Assembly (NCBI GenBank): GCA_017427265.1
Contig: JAFRTG010000016.1
Location: 1-37,732, forward strand
From: Oscillospiraceae bacterium
GTDB taxonomy: Bacteria; Bacillota; Clostridia; Oscillospirales; Ruminococcaceae
DNA: 37,732 bases
Direction of reading: 5' to 3'
This document shows, in pieces, positions 20,226-26,649 of this stretch (positions are counted from its first letter, which is position 1; every line of letters starts with the position of its first letter). The notes under the pieces are model-generated. The model saw nothing but the letters and a program-made list of their open reading frames with translations, made no database searches and was not told the DNA's origin. The position numbers and the translations under genes are program-made.

Positions 20226-21647
20226 ATGAGCGAAGAAATTCGCAAGGGCAAACAAACTCCTACAATCTGCATACGGCTGCCGTATACCGAATCGCTCGGC
20301 ACGGAAGCCGTTGACCTCTATAACCAATCCAACCGCACTGCGCAGGACTGGCAGGCGATCATGCTGGAAGATATCATGGCCGTGAATGATGACGGTCTGT
20401 GGATCCACATGAAAGCCGGCTGGTCGATCCCGCGCCGAAACGGAAAGTCTGAAATTCTGATCATGCGCGTGATCTGGGATCTGACTCATGAGCGGCGCGC
20501 ACTGTATACCGCACACCGCGAATCCACCGCTGCTGCTTCGTGGGAAAAGGTCGTCCGGATTCTTGCGAAGATCGGATACCGCGAGGATGTAGATTTCAAA
20601 TCATACAAATCCGCGGGCAGACGAAGCATCGAATGGTTGAAGGACGGCTCTGAGGCTGTGGCAAACTTCCGCACGCGCAGCGGCACAGGCGGTCTCGGCG
20701 AAGGTTACGACACGCTGATCATTGACGAAGCGCAGGAATACACCGGAGATCAGGAATCCGCACTGAAATATGTTGTCACCGACTCCAAGAACCCGCAGAC
20801 GCTGATGTGCGGCACACCGCCGACGGCAGTCAGCTCCGGTGATGTGTTTCTCAAATACCGCAAAACCACACTCGCCGGAAAAAATGATGATTCGTTCTGG
20901 GCAGAGTGGTCTGTGCCGAACCTGACTGACGCACACGATCCTGAGCTGTGGTATCTGACGAACCCTTCTCTCGGAACAATCCTCAGCGAAAGAACGATCC
21001 GAAACGAGCTCGGCGATGACCAGGTTGATGACAATATTCAGCGCCTCGGTCTGTGGCTGCGGTATTCACAGCAATCCGCGATCAGTAAGCAGGACTGGAA
21101 CGATTCCGCTCTGAGCGATAAGCCGAAGCTGCCTGCAAAGCCGCGTGTTTTCTTCGCGGTGAAGTATGGCAAAACCGGCAATGTCTCGCTTGCAGCAGCC
21201 GTGAAGCTAGATGATGACAAGGTCTTTATTGAGGCGATTGACTGCCGCCCGATTCGTGACGGCAATGCCTGGCTGATGCCGTTTCTCAAGAATCCTCACG
21301 CTGATGCGGTCGTAATCGACGGCGCCGGCAATCAGACCGTGCTTGCATCCGAAATGAAGGATGCCGGTGTGAAGTGTAAAGCGGTTTTGCCGAAGGTCGC
21401 GGATGTCGCAGCAGCACATGCGCTGTTTGAGCAGCAGCTGTTCGGCGGCGGTATCCGTCACATGAATCAGCCGGCACTCGCACAGGCTGCGACGAACTGC
21501 GAACACCGTGCAATCGGCAGCGGCGGCGGATTTGGTTATGCTTCTGTGCTGGAAGGCGCAGATATATCACTGCTGGAATCGGTCTCTTTTGCGCACTGGC
21601 TCTGCTCTACCGCAAAGCCGCGCAAACAGCAGATCGTATCATTTTAA
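20226..21647 (+). CDS. terL: Terminase large subunit
   Basis: 473 aa from ATG with AAAGGAG 7-8 nt upstream. Motor of DNA packaging. Walker A PRRNGKSE (69-76); Walker B TLIIDEAQ (163-170); coupling motif region CGTPPT (195-200). The C-terminal RNase H-type nuclease has VVIDGAG (362-368) and the late SLLESVSFAHWL helix, but where the first catalytic Asp is expected (phage FxVD...) it reads FFAVKYGKTG (309-318), with Lys 313. So one metal ligand may be missing or displaced. No small terminase gene is recognisable beside it; the HNH gene takes the usual place. Confidence 0.92.
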   Translation: MSEEIRKGKQTPTICIRLPYTESLGTEAVDLYNQSNRTAQDWQAIMLEDIMAVNDDGLWIHMKAGWSIPRRNGKSEILIMRVIWDLTHERRALYTAHRESTAAASWEKVVRILAKIGYREDVDFKSYKSAGRRSIEWLKDGSEAVANFRTRSGTGGLGEGYDTLIIDEAQEYTGDQESALKYVVTDSKNPQTLMCGTPPTAVSSGDVFLKYRKTTLAGKNDDSFWAEWSVPNLTDAHDPELWYLTNPSLGTILSERTIRNELGDDQVDDNIQRLGLWLRYSQQSAISKQDWNDSALSDKPKLPAKPRVFFAVKYGKTGNVSLAAAVKLDDDKVFIEAIDCRPIRDGNAWLMPFLKNPHADAVVIDGAGNQTVLASEMKDAGVKCKAVLPKVADVAAAHALFEQQLFGGGIRHMNQPALAQAATNCEHRAIGSGGGFGYASVLEGADISLLESVSFAHWLCSTAKPRKQQIVSF

Positions 21648-21680
21648 CGCAACTACGCGGAATAAGATAGGAGTTTTATT

Positions 21681-22133
21681 ATGCCTGAATTCAAACCAAT
21701 CGAAACACAGGAAGCGCTCGACGCGATCATCAAGGACCGCATCGAACGCGCCAAGAAATCTGCTGCCGATGAAGCAGCAAAGAAATATGAGGGTTACCTT
21801 TCGCCGGATGATGTGAAAAAGCACACCGACCAGATCACTGCCCTCACCGATAAGCTCAAGGAAAGCGAGACGAAGATCGCTGACCTGACCGCTAAGAACA
21901 GCGCATACGAGATCGCCTCGGTAAAAACGAAAATCGCGCATGAAGTCGGTCTTCCCTATGAGCTTGCAGACCGCCTCTCCGGTACAACCGAGGAGGAAAT
22001 CCGAAAAGATGCAGACGCACTCTCCAAATTTGCCATGCACCCGCAGGCGACACCGAGCTTTTCGCCGGAAACGCCGCCCGCTGCATCCGCAGATGCGGCA
22101 TACCGTGCGCTTGCACATGATCTCAACGCATAA
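21681..22133 (+). CDS. Capsid scaffolding protein (DUF4355-like)
   Basis: 150 aa. Mostly coiled coil (ALDAIIKDRIERAKKSAADEAAKKYEGYLSPDD, LTDKLKESETKIADLTAKN) with a flexible Pro/Ala-rich end (PSFSPETPPAASADA). Size, composition and position directly before the capsid gene fit a DUF4355 scaffold. No protease motif is present, and no separate prohead protease gene is seen. GATAGGAG precedes the ATG. Confidence 0.85.
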   Translation: MPEFKPIETQEALDAIIKDRIERAKKSAADEAAKKYEGYLSPDDVKKHTDQITALTDKLKESETKIADLTAKNSAYEIASVKTKIAHEVGLPYELADRLSGTTEEEIRKDADALSKFAMHPQATPSFSPETPPAASADAAYRALAHDLNA

Positions 22134-22144
22134 GGAGGTATATT

Positions 22145-23050
22145 ATGCCTAATACCAAGACTACTTCCGGCACTCTGTTTAAGCCGGAACTCGTAACCGA
22201 AATGTTCAGTAAGGTTAAGGGTCATTCTTCCCTTGCAAAGCTGAGCGGCGCTTCTCCGATGCCGTTTGCAGGCACTGACACCTTTGTCTTCACAATGGAC
22301 GGTGAGGCTGCAATCGTCGGTGAGGGCGCGCAGAAGCCGGCTGGTGATGCTGCAATTACGTCCGTCACGATCAAGCCGATCAAGTTCATCTATCAGCATC
22401 GTGTCTCGGATGAGTTTGTGCATCTTTCCGAGGAAAAGCAGGTCCCTTATCTTCGCGCCTTCGCAGACGGCTTCTCCAAGAAGATTGCCCGCGCGCTGGA
22501 CATCGCCGGTATTCACGGCGTGAACCCTGCGACCGGCGAAGCGTCTGCAATCGTTGGTACAAACAGCTTTTCCGGACAGGTCACCGATGCCGGTCATATC
22601 ATCACCTATAACAGCAGCACGCCGGATGATAATATCGACGCGGCTGTCGCTGCTGTTCAGACCAGTGACGGCATCGTGACCGGCATCGCAATGGCTCCTG
22701 CAATGGGTGCAGCAATCGGCGCGATGAAGATGAATGATTCCCATGCTGCAATGTATCCGGAATTCCGTTTCGGCGGCAACCCGGCAACATTCGGCGCACT
22801 GGCATCCGACATCAACAACACTGTTTCGTTCGGTGCAAATCAGAAGTTCCGTGCAATCGTCGGTGACTTCGCAAACTGCTTCAAGTGGGGCTATGCGGAG
22901 AACATCCCGCTTGAAATCATCGAGTACGGCGATCCGGACGGCCAGGGCGACCTGAAGCGCACGAATGAGATCGTTCTGCGTTCTGAGGCATACATCGGCT
23001 GGGGCATCCTCGATGCAAGCAGCTTTGCACTCATCAAGGTAAACCCTTGA
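22145..23050 (+). CDS. Major capsid protein, HK97 fold
   Basis: 301 aa; AAGGAGG 7 nt before ATG. HK97-type features: SSLAKLSGASPMPFAGTDTFVF, EAAIVGEGAQKPAG, IYQHRVSDEF, the E-loop and P-domain order, and the C-terminal NEIVLRSEAYIGWGILDASSFALIKV. There is no N-terminal delta domain, consistent with a separate scaffold. The gene ends in A-AAC-CCT-TGA with a GC-rich hairpin 5 nt on, allowing a -1 frameshift into 23047-23439. Confidence 0.93.
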   Translation: MPNTKTTSGTLFKPELVTEMFSKVKGHSSLAKLSGASPMPFAGTDTFVFTMDGEAAIVGEGAQKPAGDAAITSVTIKPIKFIYQHRVSDEFVHLSEEKQVPYLRAFADGFSKKIARALDIAGIHGVNPATGEASAIVGTNSFSGQVTDAGHIITYNSSTPDDNIDAAVAAVQTSDGIVTGIAMAPAMGAAIGAMKMNDSHAAMYPEFRFGGNPATFGALASDINNTVSFGANQKFRAIVGDFANCFKWGYAENIPLEIIEYGDPDGQGDLKRTNEIVLRSEAYIGWGILDASSFALIKVNP

Positions 23051-23085
23051 CGGCTCCCGCCGCCCAGGCCGAAGCGGGCGGGAGC
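23041..23085 (+). promoter_or_regulatory. Candidate -1 ribosomal frameshift signal at the end of the capsid gene
   Basis: Slippery heptamer A-AAC-CCT (23041-23047) in the capsid frame fits X-XXY-YYZ. The stop TGA follows immediately. After 5 spacer bases a hairpin begins: GCTCCCGCC (23053-23061) with GGCGGGAGC (23077-23085), a perfect 9-bp, GC-rich stem. Slipping back one base makes the next codon 23047-23049, the first codon of the downstream open frame. Confidence 0.6.
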
Positions 23086-23439
23086 AATAAGCTCTTCAAT
23101 GTGAAGGTAAGTGATATGCAGTCGGATATTACCATCTCCGGCAGTACCATTACCGGCACGCTGAAGTATCTCGACGGCGACAACGCGATCACTCAGGTCT
23201 GGGGCGCAGGAAATTTCCTCTGCCTCAAGTTCCCGGATGCTGACATTGAAACCAGCACCGTCAAAGTCGGTCTTGAGCCTTCTGCCGGAAGCGGGCTTGT
23301 TGAGCTCGATCCTGACAAGAACGGCGTCTTCAAGATCACCGATAAGCTCAGTCAGAAGTTTGTCGTTCAGATCACGAAGGACGGCGAGACCGTTGTCCAG
23401 CGCTATGATCTGTCCGGCCTGACCTGCGAAACGGAGTGA
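23047..23439 (+). CDS. Capsid decoration-like domain, probably a -1 frameshift extension of the capsid protein
   Basis: 130 codons open from 23047. The only codon at the 5' end usable as a start is TTG with a weak site; the first ATG is 23 codons in (MQSDITISG). The first residues (TAPAAQAEAGGSNK) look like a flexible linker. The rest is an all-beta, Ig-like domain (ITISGSTITGTLKYLDGDNAITQVWGAGNFLCLKF, TVKVGLEPSAGSGLVELDPDKNGVFKITD) like those fused to, or decorating, phage capsid proteins. A shifted product would be about 431 aa. Independent translation from 23047 or 23116 is the alternative. Confidence 0.75.
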   Translation: MTAPAAQAEAGGSNKLFNVKVSDMQSDITISGSTITGTLKYLDGDNAITQVWGAGNFLCLKFPDADIETSTVKVGLEPSAGSGLVELDPDKNGVFKITDKLSQKFVVQITKDGETVVQRYDLSGLTCETE

Positions 23440-23444
23440 TCTGA

Positions 23445-23855
23445 ATGGGTGCTGTGTATGCATCTGTCGAGGATATCACAGCACTCGGCAGATCGCTGAC
23501 AAACCAACAGTCTGAAGCTGCGGATGTCCTGCTTGAGCAGGCGTCCGCAAAGCTCCGGCTGTTTGCACAGAAATACCGGAAAGACATTGATGAAATGATC
23601 GCTGATCCGGTTGCCGGTGAAGATTTCGCGCTTGCAGTCAAATCTGTGGTTGTGCAGGCTGTATGCCGTGCGCTTGACAGCGTTGACAGCAATACCGTTG
23701 CTTCACAAGGAACTGAGAGCATCGGCGCATACAGCCTGACAATGAGCTATCTCAATGCCGGGCAGTCGTTGTATTTCCTGCGTAACGAGCTGAAAGACCT
23801 CGGTCTGATGCAGCAGCGTTACGGTCTTCTGGATATGTACGGCGGAGAGGAGTAA
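23445..23855 (+). CDS. Head-tail connector (Gp19/Gp15/Gp42-like adaptor)
   Basis: 136 aa. MGAVYASVEDITALGRSLTNQQSEAADVLLEQASAKLRLFAQ followed by helices and SIGAYSLTMSYLNAGQSLYFLRNELKDLGL: an all-helical connector adaptor that extends the portal. The pattern of a helical bundle with a G-x-Y-S segment near the C-terminus matches phage Gp19/Gp15/Gp42 proteins. First of four small joining proteins in the usual order after capsid. Confidence 0.78.
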   Translation: MGAVYASVEDITALGRSLTNQQSEAADVLLEQASAKLRLFAQKYRKDIDEMIADPVAGEDFALAVKSVVVQAVCRALDSVDSNTVASQGTESIGAYSLTMSYLNAGQSLYFLRNELKDLGLMQQRYGLLDMYGGEE

Positions 23856-23859
23856 CGCC

Positions 23860-24189
23860 ATGTTCACTAACACACCCGCGGTCACAATCTGGGAAAAAGC
23901 CGTTGTCAACCACACGCCGACATATATCCGCCACCAGACAGGCGCAGCCTACTGGGAGGACACGAACGGCGAAACCATAAACGGCATCACACGCAACCCG
24001 GATGACAAGATCCTGATGATCGTATCCGCTGCAAACCTCGGCGATTATATGCCGAAAGCCGATGACCGCATCATGCGCGGCGCGATTGAAGACGCACAGC
24101 CGCCGAAAACCGCGATGACGGTCACAGCCGTCAAAGATTTCCGATATGGCTCTGATCGCGTACAGCATATTGAGGTGACGGCAAAATGA
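23860..24189 (+). CDS. Head closure (stopper)-like protein
   Basis: 109 aa. GGAGAGGAG upstream. Beta-rich: AVTIWEKAVVNHTPTYIRHQTGAAYWEDTNGETING, KILMIVSAANLGDYMPKADDRIMRG, MTVTAVKDFRYGS. Second in the connector set, where the head stopper is normally found. Function by position and fold type. Overlaps the next gene by four bases. Confidence 0.65.
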   Translation: MFTNTPAVTIWEKAVVNHTPTYIRHQTGAAYWEDTNGETINGITRNPDDKILMIVSAANLGDYMPKADDRIMRGAIEDAQPPKTAMTVTAVKDFRYGSDRVQHIEVTAK

Positions 24190-24521
24190 TCGGGTTCAAG
24201 GGCATTGAGTTTCCGCCGGATTTTGAGGGCAATGTGCAGAAAGCATTTGCAACCCGTCAGAACGCTTTGGATGCAAAATGCATTGCGCTGATGGAAGACT
24301 ATGTGCCGATTGCACAGCCACGCTTTCGGAATCGCGGCAAGATGAGCAAATCCCACAAGCAGGAAAAGCCCGGTGTCATCATCAACACAGAGCCGAGAGC
24401 AAGGCGGGAATATTACATCAACAAAGGGCATTCCGGTCCGATGCGCGGCAAGCGATGGCTTGACCGCATGAAAGCTGATCACTTGGAAGAGCTCATGAAA
24501 ACAGCAAAGGAAGGAAAGTAA
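24186..24521 (+). CDS. HK97 gp10-like minor capsid / tail completion protein
   Basis: 111 aa. IEFPPDFEGNVQKAFATRQNALDAKCIALMEDYVPIAQP followed by a basic segment (RFRNRGKMSKSHKQEK) and YYINKGHSGPMRGKRWLDRMKADH. This layout, with a helical start, YYINKGHSGPMRGKRWLDRM and a terminal helix, is that of the minor capsid protein in the third connector position. ATGA overlap with its neighbour. Confidence 0.7.
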   Translation: MIGFKGIEFPPDFEGNVQKAFATRQNALDAKCIALMEDYVPIAQPRFRNRGKMSKSHKQEKPGVIINTEPRARREYYINKGHSGPMRGKRWLDRMKADHLEELMKTAKEGK

Positions 24522-24941
24522 ATGAAATCACTGATCGAATGCGTCCGCGACTTCGTGCTGACCTTTCCGGAGCTCGATGAAGAAGGCTGTCTGTATGTCG
24601 ATTATCTCGGCGATCAGGCAATCGAGTATTCTGTGGAGGCAGTGCCGTGCGATCCTGTTTTCAGGCGCTATACGGACGGCGGCTGCATGAAGCAGTTTTT
24701 GTTCGCGTTTGCATCCCGCGAGTTCTACAGCGCGGATGTCAACCAGTGTATTGAGAATCTTGCATTTTACGAGCATTTCGAGCACTGGATCACGGACAAC
24801 AACCTGAACGGCAATCTGCCTGATCTCGACGGCAGATCACCGGTATCCATCGAAGTGCTGACGGGCGGTTACGCCTTCGATGCAGACAGCAATACCGCCC
24901 GATATCAGATGCAGCTTCGGCTGCTTTACGAGGAGGAATAA
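24522..24941 (+). CDS. Tail terminator-like minor capsid protein
   Basis: 139 aa, starting directly after the previous stop with AAAGGAA upstream. IECVRDFVLTFPELDEEGCLYVDYLG, KQFLFAFASREFYSADVNQCIENLAFYEHFEHWI and the final beta strand YQMQLRLLYEEE resemble the minor capsid protein family placed just before the tail tube gene, which caps the tail tube at the head side. Confidence 0.72.
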   Translation: MKSLIECVRDFVLTFPELDEEGCLYVDYLGDQAIEYSVEAVPCDPVFRRYTDGGCMKQFLFAFASREFYSADVNQCIENLAFYEHFEHWITDNNLNGNLPDLDGRSPVSIEVLTGGYAFDADSNTARYQMQLRLLYEEE

Positions 24942-24943
24942 TC

Positions 24944-25441
24944 ATGGGAGAAATCGTACAGCGTCATAAGATTCTGAGCTTTTACGGTGTAACCACCACA
25001 ACGACTTCCGGCGGCACGACGACCACAACGACCACGTTCCACCGCATGAAGTATTTTACCGGTTTGTCTCAGGCGAAGAACCCGCAGGAGTACAGCCGCA
25101 AGTATGTCGATGAGGCAACCCAGCGCACCGATGTGACCGGCTTTGCCCCGGAGATCAGCTACGGCTTCGACAAGCACCGCGACGATCCGGTTCTGACCGA
25201 CATCGTGAAGATCACCAATGAGGAGATTTACGGCGCGGATGCCGTGCGTGATATCATCATTGTGGATACCGCGACCGGCGAAGCATACAAGCGTCCGTAC
25301 ACTGTTTCTCCGGGTACTGAGGGCGATGACGCCAATATCTACAAGTATTCCGGCAGCTTCAAGGCAAACGGTGAGCAGGTCAAGGGTACAGCTACGACAT
25401 CCGATGACTGGGCAACTGTGAGCTTCACCGAAACCACCTGA
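24944..25441 (+). CDS. Major tail tube protein with threonine-rich segment
   Basis: 165 aa; GAGGAGG 7 nt before the ATG. Central tube fold: YFTGLSQAKNPQEYSRKYVDEATQRTDVTGFAPEISYGFDKHRDDPV, IVKITNEEIYGADAVRDIIIVDT, GSFKANGEQVKGTATTSDDWATVSFT. Near the N-terminus (residues 17-31) are twelve threonines in two runs, VTTTTTSGG and TTTTTTTF, as if a loop had been filled with low-complexity sequence. Position before the chaperone pair and tape measure confirms the role. Confidence 0.85.
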   Translation: MGEIVQRHKILSFYGVTTTTTSGGTTTTTTTFHRMKYFTGLSQAKNPQEYSRKYVDEATQRTDVTGFAPEISYGFDKHRDDPVLTDIVKITNEEIYGADAVRDIIIVDTATGEAYKRPYTVSPGTEGDDANIYKYSGSFKANGEQVKGTATTSDDWATVSFTETT

Positions 25442-25459
25442 TAAAAGGAGAATGCGCCA

Positions 25460-25861
25460 ATGAGCCAGAATGATTTGAAGGTGTGGGAGATCAACGGGAT
25501 CTCCCTGCCGCTTGATCTCGAAGATGCAGATGTCATGGAACGCTATGAGAATGCGTTTGAGCAGATGTCGTCCGCAGAAAAGACGATCCGGTTAGACGGA
25601 AGAGCTTCTGGGCGAATCCGTGCATACTGTATGATGTACCGAAATCTGTTTGATCATCTTTTCGGAGACGGTACATCGGACAAAATCTTTGCTGGTCAGC
25701 CGATGAGTGCGGCTGTTTATGAAGCGGCCTATGCATCACTGCTGGATTTTGTTCGCGGACAAACTGCTGCGGCAACGGAACGACGGAACGCACTGCTTGA
25801 AAAATACCGTCCGAACCGTGCGCAGAAACGCGCTGCAATCAAACAGGCAAAGAAAAAATGA
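25460..25861 (+). CDS. Tail assembly chaperone, first
   Basis: 133 aa. AAAGGAG upstream. KVWEINGISLPLDLEDADVMERYENAFEQM, then a helical middle and a very basic end (RPNRAQKRAAIKQAKKK). Resembles the short proteins (DUF6673-like) that precede Gp15 and coat the tape measure during tail assembly. Stops within the ATGA that begins the next gene. Confidence 0.72.
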   Translation: MSQNDLKVWEINGISLPLDLEDADVMERYENAFEQMSSAEKTIRLDGRASGRIRAYCMMYRNLFDHLFGDGTSDKIFAGQPMSAAVYEAAYASLLDFVRGQTAAATERRNALLEKYRPNRAQKRAAIKQAKKK

Positions 25862-26445
25862 TCAATATTCTGTACGAGCCATTCCCGGACAGCATCACAG
25901 CTGATGGAAAAGAATACCGAATCCAGACGGATTTCCGGGAATGGCTGGGGTTTGCGGATATGCTTGGGGACAAAACCATATCCGAGGAGGAGCGTGCAGC
26001 TCTCTGTGGAATGTGGTTTGAGCCGGAAGAAGAGCATATCACAGCCGGTATGATTGCCGGTTTGATCGGCTTCCTGCGCGGTGTCGGTCTGGAACCCAAT
26101 CCGCCGGAGCCGGATGAAGATGAAGAAACTGACGAGCCAGAGTTACCGAAGCCGCCCGTGCTGGATTTCAGCATTGATGCAAAATTTATCCTCGGAGATT
26201 TCCGGCGCTTTTATGATATTGACCTGCTAACTGTAAAGTATTTGCATTGGTACGAATTTTTGTCTCTGTTGCGGGCGCTGCCAGATGAAAGCATGACCAT
26301 GCGCAGAGTCGGATACCGCAGCACAGACCTGAACGATATCCCGGACAAGCGTCAGCGTGCGCGGATTGCGAAAATTCAGCGTCAGATCGCGCTGCCGTTT
26401 GAGCTGGATGATGAAATGATCGGAGCGATGATGTGGAATACATAA
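25858..26445 (+). CDS. Gp15-like tail assembly chaperone
   Basis: 195 aa. MINILYEPFPDSITADGKEYRIQTDFREWLGFADML, the acidic middle (PEPDEDEETDEPELPKPP), and LDFSIDAKFILGDFRRFYDIDLLTVKYLHWYEFLSLLRALPDES, RVGYRSTDLNDIPDK are the hallmarks of the bacteriophage Gp15 family. Equivalent to the second chaperone of lambdoid G/GT pairs. Overlaps the first by four bases in the -1 frame. Confidence 0.85.
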   Translation: MINILYEPFPDSITADGKEYRIQTDFREWLGFADMLGDKTISEEERAALCGMWFEPEEEHITAGMIAGLIGFLRGVGLEPNPPEPDEDEETDEPELPKPPVLDFSIDAKFILGDFRRFYDIDLLTVKYLHWYEFLSLLRALPDESMTMRRVGYRSTDLNDIPDKRQRARIAKIQRQIALPFELDDEMIGAMMWNT

Positions 26446-26609
26446 AAAAGCCGCCGATTGAGCGAAAATGGCTGCGCTGCCCCTACTGCGGCGCGAAAAC
26501 CGTACTTTTTGACAATACCGCGCAGTGCAGCGGCGTGTTTGTGAAATGCACACGCGGCTGCAAGCGTGAATTTGAAGTGAAGATTATCGAAGGTAAGCAA
26601 GTACAATGA
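26433..26609 (+). CDS. 58-aa zinc-finger protein (Cys-rich KTR/Com-like)
   Basis: Begins at GTG with GGAG 7 nt upstream, overlapping the end of the Gp15 gene. Reads VEYIKKPPIERKWLRCPYCG, then AKTVLFDNTAQCSG and VKCTRGCKREFEVKIIEG. The C-P-Y-C-G-A-K-T start and C-x3-C end match the Cys-rich KTR family, with a likeness to Com proteins of Mu-like phages. These are found just before tape measure genes. Role unknown, possibly translational control. Confidence 0.72.
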   Translation: MEYIKKPPIERKWLRCPYCGAKTVLFDNTAQCSGVFVKCTRGCKREFEVKIIEGKQVQ

Positions 26610-26649
26610 GCCTATGCGCCGTACTGCCACATGAAAAGGAGTGGTATGT

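Noticed and set aside
25845-25861. Frameshift between the two tail chaperone genes
   Set aside because: The reading frames are in -1 relation and A6 precedes the stop, but the first slipping codon would pair with GAA, no downstream hairpin was found, and the ATGA overlap explains coupling.
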